DNA of 64,000 nucleotides from JBDKJS01 sp039806065. GTDB taxonomy: Bacteria; Bacteroidota; Bacteroidia; AKYH767-A; 2013-40CM-41-45. Within the stretch, counting starts at the first letter, position 1. Every line of letters begins with the position of its first letter. The notes beneath the pieces are model-generated. The model searched no databases and was not told where the DNA came from. It saw only the letters and a program-made list of their open reading frames with translations. The stretch spans positions 1-64,000 of the forward strand of contig JBDKJS010000083.1 in NCBI GenBank assembly GCA_039806065.1, read 5' to 3'. This document shows, piece after piece, positions 8,028 to 16,844 of this stretch. Both the position numbers and the translations under genes were made by a program.

Positions 8028-9438
8028 TTACCATTTACATTTCGATCAAAAACAATTATTACTTGGCAAACCCTATCCCCCATTGGGGATGCTATATGCA
8101 TCGGCAGTACTTCAACAAGCAGGCATGGAAGTAGCCTGTCACGATCCAATGTTTAGTAAAACCTTGGCACCTTTTACCACAGCATTGCACCAGCATCAAC
8201 CAAATTATATGATCGTATATGATGATGGCTTTAATTATTTAAATAAAATGTGCCTAAGTAATATGCGCGATGCAAGTATTAGGATGGCAAAGGAAGCAAA
8301 GTTATTATACAAGTGTATAACTATAATAGTGAGCAGCGATAGCAGTGATAGACCTCTTGATTACCTTCAAAACGGATTTGACTATGTAATAGCTGGTGAA
8401 GGAGAAATGGCCCTATTACAGCTAATCAATACTATAAATGGGGGAGGCAACGGGGCTGCGAGTCCAAGTGTGATCACCATGCTAAATGAAACCTTGGTTC
8501 AAAATACCAAATTGAAGGTGATGGATCAACTTGATATATTACCGCACCCGGCATGGGAACAAATAGATTTAGTGCCCTATAAAAAAACATGGCTGAAAAA
8601 GCATGGTTATTTTTCACTTAACCTAAGTACTACCAGAGGTTGCCCTTTTAAATGCAATTGGTGTTCAAAACCTATTTATGGTAACAGGTACCATGCTCAC
8701 AGTGTAGGCTATGTAATAGAAGAGATTCGCAAACTACAATCATTGGGAGCCACTCATCTTTGGATCACGGATGATATTTTTGGTTTAAAACCGGGTTGGG
8801 TAAAATTGTTTGCAGATACAATCAAGGCTGAGGGAATAAAGATTAGCTATAAAATTCAATCGCGTGTGGATTTATTACTTGAAGAAACACAGATAAAACA
8901 CTTATCCACCAGCGGTTGTGATGAGGTATGGGTAGGGGCCGAAAGTGGTTCGCAGCGAATACTTGATGCCATGGATAAAGGCACCAAGGTGGAACAAATA
9001 ATGGAAGCCTGTTCATTGATGAAGTTGCATGGTATAAGACCGTGTTTATTCCTACAATTTGGCTACTTGGGCGAGCAAGCTGAAGATATAAAACAAACTA
9101 TTGAAATGGTAAATTACATTAAACCATATGATATAGGTGTTTCGGTTTCTTATCCCTTGCCCGGAACTGAATTTTATGAATCAGTAAAATCGCAGCTGGT
9201 ATCAAAAACACATTGGGTAGATAGTGATGAATTGGTAACACTTTACCAAGCCACCTACCCTACCGACTGTTATAAAAAACTACAACGCTATGTTCATGGA
9301 AAATTTAGATGGGCACAATTTAAATCTAATCTCAGACAAGGGCGCTTGAATCATTGGCGGTACCTATTTACAGCCCCTTACCATGGGCTCCACAGTTTTT
9401 TGCTTAAGCATCAATTGAAAACATATTTTAGGTTATAG
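8008..9438 (+). CDS. second B12-binding domain radical SAM protein
   Basis: 476 aa starting at GTG 8008; the frame has a TAG at 7993-7995, so no upstream ATG is available, and family sequence (ILLTHSYH, YPPLGMLYASAVL) follows directly. N-terminal cobalamin-binding-like domain with ACHDPMF and an IAGEGE turn. The radical SAM motif CPFKCNWC places cluster ligands at C212, C216 and C219. The GAESGS segment and barrel continue to about residue 400, and the C-terminal tail is basic. Only distantly similar to the first radical SAM protein of the operon, so the two probably catalyse different steps. The 20-nt overlap with the nucleotidyltransferase gene indicates translational coupling. Substrate unknown. 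Confidence 0.88.
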   Translation: MILLTHSYHLHFDQKQLLLGKPYPPLGMLYASAVLQQAGMEVACHDPMFSKTLAPFTTALHQHQPNYMIVYDDGFNYLNKMCLSNMRDASIRMAKEAKLLYKCITIIVSSDSSDRPLDYLQNGFDYVIAGEGEMALLQLINTINGGGNGAASPSVITMLNETLVQNTKLKVMDQLDILPHPAWEQIDLVPYKKTWLKKHGYFSLNLSTTRGCPFKCNWCSKPIYGNRYHAHSVGYVIEEIRKLQSLGATHLWITDDIFGLKPGWVKLFADTIKAEGIKISYKIQSRVDLLLEETQIKHLSTSGCDEVWVGAESGSQRILDAMDKGTKVEQIMEACSLMKLHGIRPCLFLQFGYLGEQAEDIKQTIEMVNYIKPYDIGVSVSYPLPGTEFYESVKSQLVSKTHWVDSDELVTLYQATYPTDCYKKLQRYVHGKFRWAQFKSNLRQGRLNHWRYLFTAPYHGLHSFLLKHQLKTYFRL

Positions 9439-9450
9439 CACAACCCTTAC

Positions 9451-9485
9451 AAAAAAGAAACCCCGCCCGGGGGAGAGCGAGGTTT
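9451..9485 (-). terminator. terminator of the dcw cluster, downstream of ftsZ
   Basis: On the minus strand the arms AAACCTCGC and GCGGGGTTT form 9 pairs (one T-G wobble) around a C/G-rich 10-nt loop, followed by CTTTTTT. It lies 40 nt after the ftsZ stop, between ftsZ and the convergent radical SAM operon. The plus strand can form the same hairpin, with one C-A mismatch, but lacks a good T run. Confidence 0.75.
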
Positions 9486-9524
9486 ACACACACTAAGCTA
9501 TGAAAATAAAAAACGGTAGTTCGA

Positions 9525-11045
9525 TTAATCGGGGTTGTCGTGCAAAAAGCTATTATTGGTTCGCAGCTGCAATCCGTGATCTTGGTCACTATTGAGTGAG
9601 GTTCTTGATAGGTGTTGTTGGCTACTATGTTGTGCTTCATCCAGTTTCATTTTCTGGCGTTCGAAAGCTGGAATATTTTCGAGTTCGGCCAACTTCTCTG
9701 GATTATTATAGCTCATGGCTTTTAATCTTTTCAAGCGTTCTTGTGATCGTTCGAAAGCTGCTTGTTCCATAGCTGAATCATCATTCGCCATTTTTTTTTC
9801 AGCAAATGGATTTACTGTTCTCCCTATCTGAGGCTTAACATTATCTGGCAATGGAGGATTTGGATTAATTTCAAATTCTACTGTATGATCGTTAGTATTG
9901 GTAGTCCCCAGGTCAAAATATTTAATTTCAGAATCGGCTGTATTGCCAGTAGTATTGACTTTGATTTGAGGATCTAAAGAATGTGCTTGAGCATTATATG
10001 GAGCTATTTCAGGGTTGGTTTTTGGCAGGGGTGTATTGTTTAAATCATGCTTGATAGGTACATTTTGAAGTTCTTTATCTAATTCCAATTTGGTTTTAAA
10101 TCCTGTGGCAATAAGCGTTACACCTACCTTGCTGCCCATATTGGCATCATAACAATTTCCCCAAATAATTTCGGCACTCATACCGGCTGCCTCTTGAACA
10201 TGATCTGTTATTTGACCAATCTCATCCATGGTTATTTCTTCATCGCCATAACTGATATTTAAAAGTATATAGCGAGCACCCTTTATTTCATTATCATTGA
10301 GTAAAGGAGAGGCCAAAGCATTGGAGATGGCATCCATAGCTCTGTTAGATCCTTGCCCGAAACCAGTTCCCATAATAGCAGCACCTGAATCTTGAACAGC
10401 GGTTCTTACATCTTCAAAATCTACATTGATATAACCGGTAACAGTAATTATTTCTGCGATTCCTTTGGCTGCAGTGGTCAATACTTCATCAGCATGAGCG
10501 AATGCAGTACTTATTTTTTGGTTTCCAAAGAGTTCTCTTAGTTTTTCATTTTTAATGATAATGATGGCATCTACATTTTTTTTAAGAGCCTCAATACCAC
10601 TGTTTGCTGCTTCAAAACGTTTCTTGCCTTCAAATGGAAAAGGAGTAGTAACAATACCAACAGTGAGAATTCCTAATTCGCGTGCCTGTTGCGCTATGAT
10701 GGGAGCTGCGCCAGTACCTGTGCCACCGCCCATACCAGCGGTAATAAAAACCATTTTGGTATTTTTATTCAGTACATCTCTAATTTCATCTAGACTTTCA
10801 ACGGCAGCATTACACCCCACTTCAGGTTTTGATCCAGCGCCATAGCCAGCGGTGAGTGTAGTGCCCAACTGAATTCTGGTAGGAATTGGACTCACCTCCA
10901 ATGCTTGAGCATCGGTATTACACACTATAAATTCCACTCCCTTAATTCCCTGTCGGAACATGTGGTTAACGGCATTGCTTCCACCGCCACCAACGCCTAT
11001 GACCTTGATGATTGAAGAATCTGCACTGGGTATATCAAATTGCAT
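9525..11045 (-). CDS. ftsZ: cell division protein FtsZ
   Basis: 506 aa tubulin homologue that polymerises with GTP into the Z ring at mid-cell. GTP-binding signature GGGTGTG at residues 106-112 and the catalytic T7-loop NVDFED at 207-212 are intact. The folded core ends near residue 330. A long charged/Asn-rich linker follows, then an ENIPAFERQKM segment near residues 456-466 that looks like the conserved C-terminal peptide that binds FtsA. Unusually, about 40 hydrophilic residues follow it. Last gene of the dcw cluster, 26 nt after ftsA, with a terminator behind. The start MQFDIPSADSSIIKVIGVGG is typical for the family. Confidence 0.98.
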   Translation of the reverse strand: MQFDIPSADSSIIKVIGVGGGGSNAVNHMFRQGIKGVEFIVCNTDAQALEVSPIPTRIQLGTTLTAGYGAGSKPEVGCNAAVESLDEIRDVLNKNTKMVFITAGMGGGTGTGAAPIIAQQARELGILTVGIVTTPFPFEGKKRFEAANSGIEALKKNVDAIIIIKNEKLRELFGNQKISTAFAHADEVLTTAAKGIAEIITVTGYINVDFEDVRTAVQDSGAAIMGTGFGQGSNRAMDAISNALASPLLNDNEIKGARYILLNISYGDEEITMDEIGQITDHVQEAAGMSAEIIWGNCYDANMGSKVGVTLIATGFKTKLELDKELQNVPIKHDLNNTPLPKTNPEIAPYNAQAHSLDPQIKVNTTGNTADSEIKYFDLGTTNTNDHTVEFEINPNPPLPDNVKPQIGRTVNPFAEKKMANDDSAMEQAAFERSQERLKRLKAMSYNNPEKLAELENIPAFERQKMKLDEAQHSSQQHLSRTSLNSDQDHGLQLRTNNSFLHDNPD

Positions 11046-11071
11046 ATATGTTAAGTTAAGTATTTGTTTAA

Positions 11072-12385
11072 TTATTTAATTTCTTTATCTTTTTCTTCTG
11101 CTGGGAAGAAAATATCAAGCAAGGTGCCTATTCCAAAAATGTCTGTTCTTGGATTTTTACCTTTTTCCACGACTTTATCACCGGGTGTGTTAGCAATTAT
11201 TTCGTCTTTAAATCTATCCTCATTTTGAAAACCTTTCATTACCAAGCCCACCGATGTTGCATACATAGGGCTTTTGAGGTCATCAGTACCTTTAGCTATG
11301 TGTTCATTTGGATAACCTATTCTTGCTTGGAGTCCGGTCATCATTTCGGCACGGTGACGGATGTGACGCAGCTGTGCACCTCCACCGGTGAGTACCAAGC
11401 CGCAGCCTAATTTTTTATCAAACTTAGAGGCCTTTATTTCATAATATACGCTATCCAATATCTCATCAACCCGGGCTTGAATGATTTGAGCCAATGTTTT
11501 CACTGAAATTTCTTTAGGAGGGCGACCTCTTAGGCCAGGAATGGAAACAACTTCATTTTCAGCGTTGCTGGTGGCCAGGGCCGATCCAAATTTTATTTTT
11601 AATTGTTCGGCTTGCGATGTGATGATGCCACAACCCTCTTTGATATCACTGCTAATAATATTTCCTCCAAATGGAATTACTGCCGTATGCCGGATGATGT
11701 TGTTTTGAAAGATAGCAATATCAGTAGTGCCACCACCAATATCTACCAACACCACGCCAGCCTCTTTTTCTTCATCGGTTAATACTGCATCGCTACTTGC
11801 CAATGGTTCAAGAAAAAGACCTTTGCAAATTAAACCTGCCCGCTCTACACATTTTTTGATATCTCTAATTGCATTGATATGACCGGTAATTACATGACAG
11901 TCGGCCTCTACTCTTGAGCCACTTCTGCCAATTGGGTTGATTACACCAGTTTCATTATCAATTTTAAATTCCTGTGGGATGATATGAATAATTTCTTCGC
12001 CACTAGGCATGGCTATTTGTTCCAATGATTGAACAATTTTATCTATATCTACTTGTTCAATTTCATTATCATTATCTACTCCTCTAATTAAAGATCCGCG
12101 CTGTTGCATACTTTTTATATGCTGGCCAGCAATTCCCACGTATACTTCTTTAATAGTGATACCAGAATTTTCTTCGGCTTCCTTTACAGAAAGGATTATA
12201 GAATCTACGGTAGATTTAATGTTGGCAACTACGCCTCTCATCACACCCACTGATTCTGACTTACCCATACCGATGATATCAAGTTTGCCGTATTCATTTC
12301 TTTTGCCCACGATAGTGGCAATTTTAGTAGTACCTATATCTAGGCCAACTACAATTTTTTCGCTTAGTGATTTGTTAGTATCCAC
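11072..12385 (-). CDS. ftsA: cell division protein FtsA
   Basis: 437 aa actin-fold ATPase that tethers FtsZ to the inner membrane and recruits later divisome proteins. ATP-binding phosphate loop GLDIGTTKI near residues 14-22 and the second phosphate loop VDIGGGTTDIAIF are clear; the 1C domain precedes GHINAIRDI. The C-terminus is charged (PAEEKDKEIK) after a LLDIFF segment that could act as the membrane-targeting amphipathic helix. Overlaps the 3' end of ftsQ by 11 nt and lies 26 nt before ftsZ, as expected for co-regulated division genes. Confidence 0.97.
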   Translation of the reverse strand: MDTNKSLSEKIVVGLDIGTTKIATIVGKRNEYGKLDIIGMGKSESVGVMRGVVANIKSTVDSIILSVKEAEENSGITIKEVYVGIAGQHIKSMQQRGSLIRGVDNDNEIEQVDIDKIVQSLEQIAMPSGEEIIHIIPQEFKIDNETGVINPIGRSGSRVEADCHVITGHINAIRDIKKCVERAGLICKGLFLEPLASSDAVLTDEEKEAGVVLVDIGGGTTDIAIFQNNIIRHTAVIPFGGNIISSDIKEGCGIITSQAEQLKIKFGSALATSNAENEVVSIPGLRGRPPKEISVKTLAQIIQARVDEILDSVYYEIKASKFDKKLGCGLVLTGGGAQLRHIRHRAEMMTGLQARIGYPNEHIAKGTDDLKSPMYATSVGLVMKGFQNEDRFKDEIIANTPGDKVVEKGKNPRTDIFGIGTLLDIFFPAEEKDKEIK

Positions 12386-13175
12386 AGACTACCTGATCTT
12401 TAAATTTTAAATTAATTGTCTTATATTTTTCCCATCCGCACATATTAAAACCCTTTGTATAAATTACAAGGAGATTTTGCAATTTTGCTTCCATATCTAA
12501 TCCATTTCCAAAGTAAATAATATGGTTTCCTACTCTTGGTACCAAAGTAAAATTTCCATCAGAATTGACATAGATTTGTTGGAGCTGAGCTTTGAGTAAT
12601 TCATCTTTTTCAATTGCTTTCACCAAGTTAAACAGTGCTTCCACCGGAAGAGCCTGATTCATTTGATCATTTGTCAACACTCTAATTTTATGGTCGCTTA
12701 ATTTACTTGTCAAATGCCCATTAGCTACAGGAACTAAAGGTGTGTATGAATCGCTTAGCGGCATAAAATAGCCTTCATTATCTATATAAAAACTTTCCCC
12801 CTTATGATTAAAAATACGTAGCACAGGAACTCTTTGCGATACGTAAATGTTTAGAACGCCATCAACGGTTGAAAATACTTCAGCATTGGCCACATGCGGG
12901 TTGTTTTCAATTATACTTTCCAACACTGCTGTGTTAATTGCATTTAATTTGCTTTTTTTTATGTCACCAAATTTATAGGCTACAATATTTTTAATTTGCT
13001 GTACTGTTACGAAGTTGACTCCTGCAGTATCATCAATATTAATTTGGAGTGATTTAAATTTTCTTTCGCTGTGTTGAAAGGAGGTGAAGCCAACAGAAAT
13101 AAAAAATAGCAACATCACACCTAGCCAGGTGATGGCTTTGAGGATGCGCTGTTTATCTATTGCTTTTGGTGGCAT
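12375..13175 (-). CDS. ftsQ: cell division protein FtsQ/DivIB
   Basis: 266 aa bitopic membrane protein. A short cytoplasmic tail is followed by one transmembrane helix (ITWLGVMLLFFISVGF, about residues 12-30) and a periplasmic POTRA-like region (residues about 40-110, with the HVANAEVFSTVDGVLNIYV segment). It links FtsL/FtsB-type proteins with the septal synthase FtsW-FtsI. FtsQ sequences diverge strongly; position between murC (12 nt gap) and ftsA (11 nt overlap) and the topology support the call. Confidence 0.9.
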   Translation of the reverse strand: MPPKAIDKQRILKAITWLGVMLLFFISVGFTSFQHSERKFKSLQINIDDTAGVNFVTVQQIKNIVAYKFGDIKKSKLNAINTAVLESIIENNPHVANAEVFSTVDGVLNIYVSQRVPVLRIFNHKGESFYIDNEGYFMPLSDSYTPLVPVANGHLTSKLSDHKIRVLTNDQMNQALPVEALFNLVKAIEKDELLKAQLQQIYVNSDGNFTLVPRVGNHIIYFGNGLDMEAKLQNLLVIYTKGFNMCGWEKYKTINLKFKDQVVCGY

Positions 13176-13187
13176 GGGTAGAGGTAC

Positions 13188-14567
13188 TTAAGCTTGTGAG
13201 AAGTGTTGTGCAATAGGCACCACGAGGGTGTCTATATCGCCTGCTCCAAGGATGAGCAAAATTTCAACTTTTCTTTCTTTTATTTGATGAATGATGGATT
13301 CTTTTGTACACATGTGCTTGTTAGTGACGGTAATTTTATCATAAATTATTTTTGATGTTACCCCTTCGATTGGCATTTCACGAGCTGGATAAATATCCAT
13401 GAGCCATACCTCATCGAGCATGGAAAGGCTTTCGGCAAAACCATCTACAAAATCGCGTGTACGTGAGTATAGGTGCGGTTGAAAGATACCTGTTATTTTT
13501 TTTTGAGGGAATAGTTCTTTGGCTGCTGTTATGGCTGCAGTTAATTCTGTAGGGTGATGTGCATAATCATCTATGATGGTATTTATTTTATTATGAAGCA
13601 CCAATTCAAATCTTCTTTTTACTCCTTTATAATTTTGCAAAGCCATTTGAATTTGATCGAATGGTAAATTTCGGATTCTTGCAATGGCGATAGCTGCTAT
13701 GGCATTTTCAATATTATGCCGCCCGGGTAAAAATAATTTAAAACCACTGTATTGTTCATTTACCCCCACATAATCAAAACAAAATGCGCCTTCGTGAACA
13801 TGGATGTTAGTGGCATGGCACTGAGCTGTGCTTAGGAGTCCATAAGTGACCACATTGGCCTTGACCGGTGCCAGGCTCAATTGATGGTGCAGCAACAAAG
13901 TGCCCTCCTCATTCACCTGTTGGGCAAATTGCTGATAAGTTTGGTGCATGGATTTTTCATCGCCATAGATGTCAAGATGATCTGGATCCATGCTGGTAAT
14001 AACAGCAATGTGAGGATACAGTGTCAAGAATGATTTATCATACTCATCGGCTTCTACTACAATGGGATGATCGGCTGATGTGTGGAGTGGGAGCAGCAAA
14101 TTACTTTTATAATTATTAGCAATACCCCCCAAGAATGCAATGCACGTATCGTTGCAGTGGGTAAGTACATGTGCCACCATACTACTGGTAGTAGTTTTGC
14201 CATGAGTGCCTGCTACTGCAATGGTAAGTCGCTGTTTAGTGATCCAACCTAATAAAATACTACGCTTAACAATATTAAAGTTTTGGTCATTTAGCTTCTT
14301 ATATATTTTTAAGTTTAGTGGCACTGCGGGTGTGCGCACCACTAGTGTTTCACTTTTAACAGCTGCCAATCTATCCACCACTGATTCATCATCCTCATAA
14401 TGTACTTTTATTCCCTCTGCTTCTAGTTCAAGGGTAAGGTTGGTTTGCGTTTTATCATAACCGCTCACCTTGCAACCCATTAAATTAAAATATCTTGCCA
14501 AGGCACTCATGCCTATTCCTCCAATTCCAAGGAAATAAAGATGGGTAATCTGCTTCAAAGGATTCAT
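13188..14567 (-). CDS. murC: UDP-N-acetylmuramate--L-alanine ligase
   Basis: 459 aa, normal length. Cytoplasmic Mur ligase adding L-Ala to UDP-MurNAc. Domain 1 has the LGIGGIGMSALARYF Rossmann motif, domain 2 the ATP loop AGTHGKTTTSSMVAH and the VVEADEYDKSF segment, and domain 3 the DDYAHHPTE motif characteristic of MurC. Its start overlaps the murG stop by 4 nt (ATGA), and ftsQ follows after 12 nt. Confidence 0.97.
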   Translation of the reverse strand: MNPLKQITHLYFLGIGGIGMSALARYFNLMGCKVSGYDKTQTNLTLELEAEGIKVHYEDDESVVDRLAAVKSETLVVRTPAVPLNLKIYKKLNDQNFNIVKRSILLGWITKQRLTIAVAGTHGKTTTSSMVAHVLTHCNDTCIAFLGGIANNYKSNLLLPLHTSADHPIVVEADEYDKSFLTLYPHIAVITSMDPDHLDIYGDEKSMHQTYQQFAQQVNEEGTLLLHHQLSLAPVKANVVTYGLLSTAQCHATNIHVHEGAFCFDYVGVNEQYSGFKLFLPGRHNIENAIAAIAIARIRNLPFDQIQMALQNYKGVKRRFELVLHNKINTIIDDYAHHPTELTAAITAAKELFPQKKITGIFQPHLYSRTRDFVDGFAESLSMLDEVWLMDIYPAREMPIEGVTSKIIYDKITVTNKHMCTKESIIHQIKERKVEILLILGAGDIDTLVVPIAQHFSQA

Positions 14568-15670
14568 GGGCGGGCAACTTTATAAATTTGATCCACTATA
14601 TGAGCAGCTGCGTTGGGCAATGCTAAGTTTTTAATATTTTTTGCTAATGAAGCAGCATGTTCAGGATTGTTGATGAGTTGTGTAAGCAATGGTGCTAACT
14701 TAGTAGCGAGATCGTGATCGGGAATTATTTCAGCGGCACCGTCTTTAACCAAGGCCAAGGCATTTTTGGTTTGATGATCTTCAGCTACGTTTGGAGAAGG
14801 AACTAGTACCGCAGGTTTGCCTACCATGCAAAGTTCACTAATGGTGCCCGCACCTGCCCTACTCACTATGATGTTTGCTGCGGCATAAGCGTCATTCATA
14901 TTATTGATGAAAGGCGCAACAAAAACATTGCTATAATTTATGGCTGCATTACTTGCAGTGGAGGCATATAGTTTTCCGGTTTGCCAAATTAGTTGAATAT
15001 TATGTTCTTTGAAAAACGGCAGTAATGCTGTTACCGCTAGGTTTATGCTTCTGGCACCTAAGCTTCCTCCTAATATTAAAATTGTTTTATACTGAGATAA
15101 AAGGTTAAATTTAGCAATTGCATCACCTTGTTCACTTTGTAAATTTTTCACCAGGTCCCTAATGGGGTTACCTGTAACCACAATTTTAGCAGGCTCAAAA
15201 AATTTCTCCATTCCATAATAGGCTACACATACGAGGCTGGCTCGTTTGGCTAAAATTTTATTGGTTATACCGGCATAGGAATTTTGTTCTTGAATAACCG
15301 TAGGAATACGGAGTAATGAAGCTGCAAATAACAATGGGCCGCTTGCATAGCCGCCTACCCCAACAGCCACATGTGGTTTCAACCGCTTAAGAAGTGCTAT
15401 GCTTTTAACAATACTAAAAAATATTTTTAGCGGCAGTAATAAATTTTGGAAAGAAAGACTTCTTTGAAAGCCTGCTATATTTAGGCCTGTAATTTCATAG
15501 CCAGCTTCCGGTACTTTTTGCATTTCCATTTTACCGAGTGCTCCCACAAAGTGAATGGTTGTATGGTTGTTTACGAATTTAAGTTGATTGGCAATAGCAA
15601 TAGCAGGAAAAATGTGCCCGCCTGTGCCACCGCCACTAATAATCACTTTTAATTTAGGAAACTGTTCCAT
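14564..15670 (-). CDS. murG: UDP-GlcNAc:undecaprenyl-PP-MurNAc-pentapeptide GlcNAc transferase
   Basis: 368 aa from the ATG at 15670 (MEQFPKLKVIISGGG), which starts 1 nt after the ftsW stop; a longer frame from 15718 would overlap ftsW. MurG converts lipid I to lipid II on the inner face of the membrane. The N-terminal GGGTGGHIFPA glycine-rich loop, the HxxNxxxG-like QEQNSYAG segment and the C-terminal SRAGAGTISELC UDP-GlcNAc site are all present. Downstream murC overlaps by 4 nt. Confidence 0.96.
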   Translation of the reverse strand: MEQFPKLKVIISGGGTGGHIFPAIAIANQLKFVNNHTTIHFVGALGKMEMQKVPEAGYEITGLNIAGFQRSLSFQNLLLPLKIFFSIVKSIALLKRLKPHVAVGVGGYASGPLLFAASLLRIPTVIQEQNSYAGITNKILAKRASLVCVAYYGMEKFFEPAKIVVTGNPIRDLVKNLQSEQGDAIAKFNLLSQYKTILILGGSLGARSINLAVTALLPFFKEHNIQLIWQTGKLYASTASNAAINYSNVFVAPFINNMNDAYAAANIIVSRAGAGTISELCMVGKPAVLVPSPNVAEDHQTKNALALVKDGAAEIIPDHDLATKLAPLLTQLINNPEHAASLAKNIKNLALPNAAAHIVDQIYKVARP

Positions 15671-15671
15671 A

Positions 15672-16835
15672 TTATGCTGCTTCGGTGTTTTCCAATGCCG
15701 ATTTTTTTTCGAGCGCAATTTGATGGCTCACACTTAGTATAATTCCAAGCGCCAATCCATTAAAAATTATATTGGTACCACCCATGCTTACTAATGGAAG
15801 TGGTTGGCCTGTAACTGGAAAAAGATTAACAGCAACTGCCATGTTGATCATTGCCTGAAACACCAAAAGAAAGCTGTAGCCAAATGCTAGTAAGGTGCCC
15901 AATGCTTTAGGATTGTAATGCAAAAATTTGATGGTTCTAAAAAAAATGAGGAGGTAGCAAATAATTACTATTGACGAAAACAATATGCCATATTCTTCCA
16001 CAATTATGGCAAAGATGAAGTCGGAATAAGGATGTGGCAAGTAGTTTCTCATATCACTATTCCCAGGTTTTTTTCCAGTAAGTCCACCGGTGGCAACAGC
16101 AATTTTTGCTTGAACAGCCTGATAGTTATCCTTATCATCTCCACTAGTAAAATTTTCGATTCGGGCCATCCAAGTAGCGGTTCGCCCATCATTTCCTAAC
16201 AATTTCATTGTTCCGATAAACAATGAGCAACACACAAGCACTATACCCACTAAATACAAAAGGTACTTGAATTTAATATTGGCTACAAAGAGCATTACCA
16301 AACAAGTAACAAATAACATAGCAGCTGTAGAAAGGTTAGCCGGTAAAATAAGCGCACACACCAGCAGAATAGGAATAAATACCGGCACTAGAAGTTCTTT
16401 AAAAGAAAGTTGCTGATCTATTTTTTTGCTTAAGGCTCCAGCCAGGTAAAGAATGATGGCCACCTTTGCTATATCAGAAGTTTGAATGGTATTACCAATG
16501 ATAGGTATCGTTAACCAACGGCTTGCCGAATTCAAATTAGTTCCAAATACCAATGTAAATCCAAGCATAATGATAGACACCAACAATATCAATGGACCAA
16601 ACCTTGTGAAGATGGTGTACTTCATTTTATTCACTAGATAAACTATAAATAAACCAAGGATTAAAGTGAAGGCATGCCTAAACAAATAAAATTCAGTATT
16701 CCCTTCTTGTTTTTTATAGGCAAGTGTACCGGTGCTGGTATAAACTGCCACAGCAGAAAACAATGTTAGAATAAAGATGGCAATCCAAATCCCCTTATCC
16801 CCACTAAGATATTTATCAATCCATGTCCTATTCAT
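15672..16835 (-). CDS. ftsW: SEDS family peptidoglycan polymerase FtsW
   Basis: 387 aa with about ten hydrophobic helices. The SEDS signature is seen in the HPYSDFIFAIIVEEYG segment and in the C-terminal PLPLVSMGGTNIIF segment; the first contains the Asp considered catalytic in this family. FtsW polymerises lipid II into septal glycan with the transpeptidase FtsI encoded upstream. Short gaps on both sides (9 nt from murD, 1 nt to murG) and location inside dcw favour FtsW over the elongation paralogue RodA. Confidence 0.95.
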   Translation of the reverse strand: MNRTWIDKYLSGDKGIWIAIFILTLFSAVAVYTSTGTLAYKKQEGNTEFYLFRHAFTLILGLFIVYLVNKMKYTIFTRFGPLILLVSIIMLGFTLVFGTNLNSASRWLTIPIIGNTIQTSDIAKVAIILYLAGALSKKIDQQLSFKELLVPVFIPILLVCALILPANLSTAAMLFVTCLVMLFVANIKFKYLLYLVGIVLVCCSLFIGTMKLLGNDGRTATWMARIENFTSGDDKDNYQAVQAKIAVATGGLTGKKPGNSDMRNYLPHPYSDFIFAIIVEEYGILFSSIVIICYLLIFFRTIKFLHYNPKALGTLLAFGYSFLLVFQAMINMAVAVNLFPVTGQPLPLVSMGGTNIIFNGLALGIILSVSHQIALEKKSALENTEAA

Positions 16836-16844
16836 TGTAATTTA

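Noticed and set aside
10555..10845. 96-codon frame on the plus strand inside ftsZ
   Set aside because: Antisense to the conserved GTPase core of ftsZ; the sequence follows codon constraints of ftsZ, not of an independent protein.
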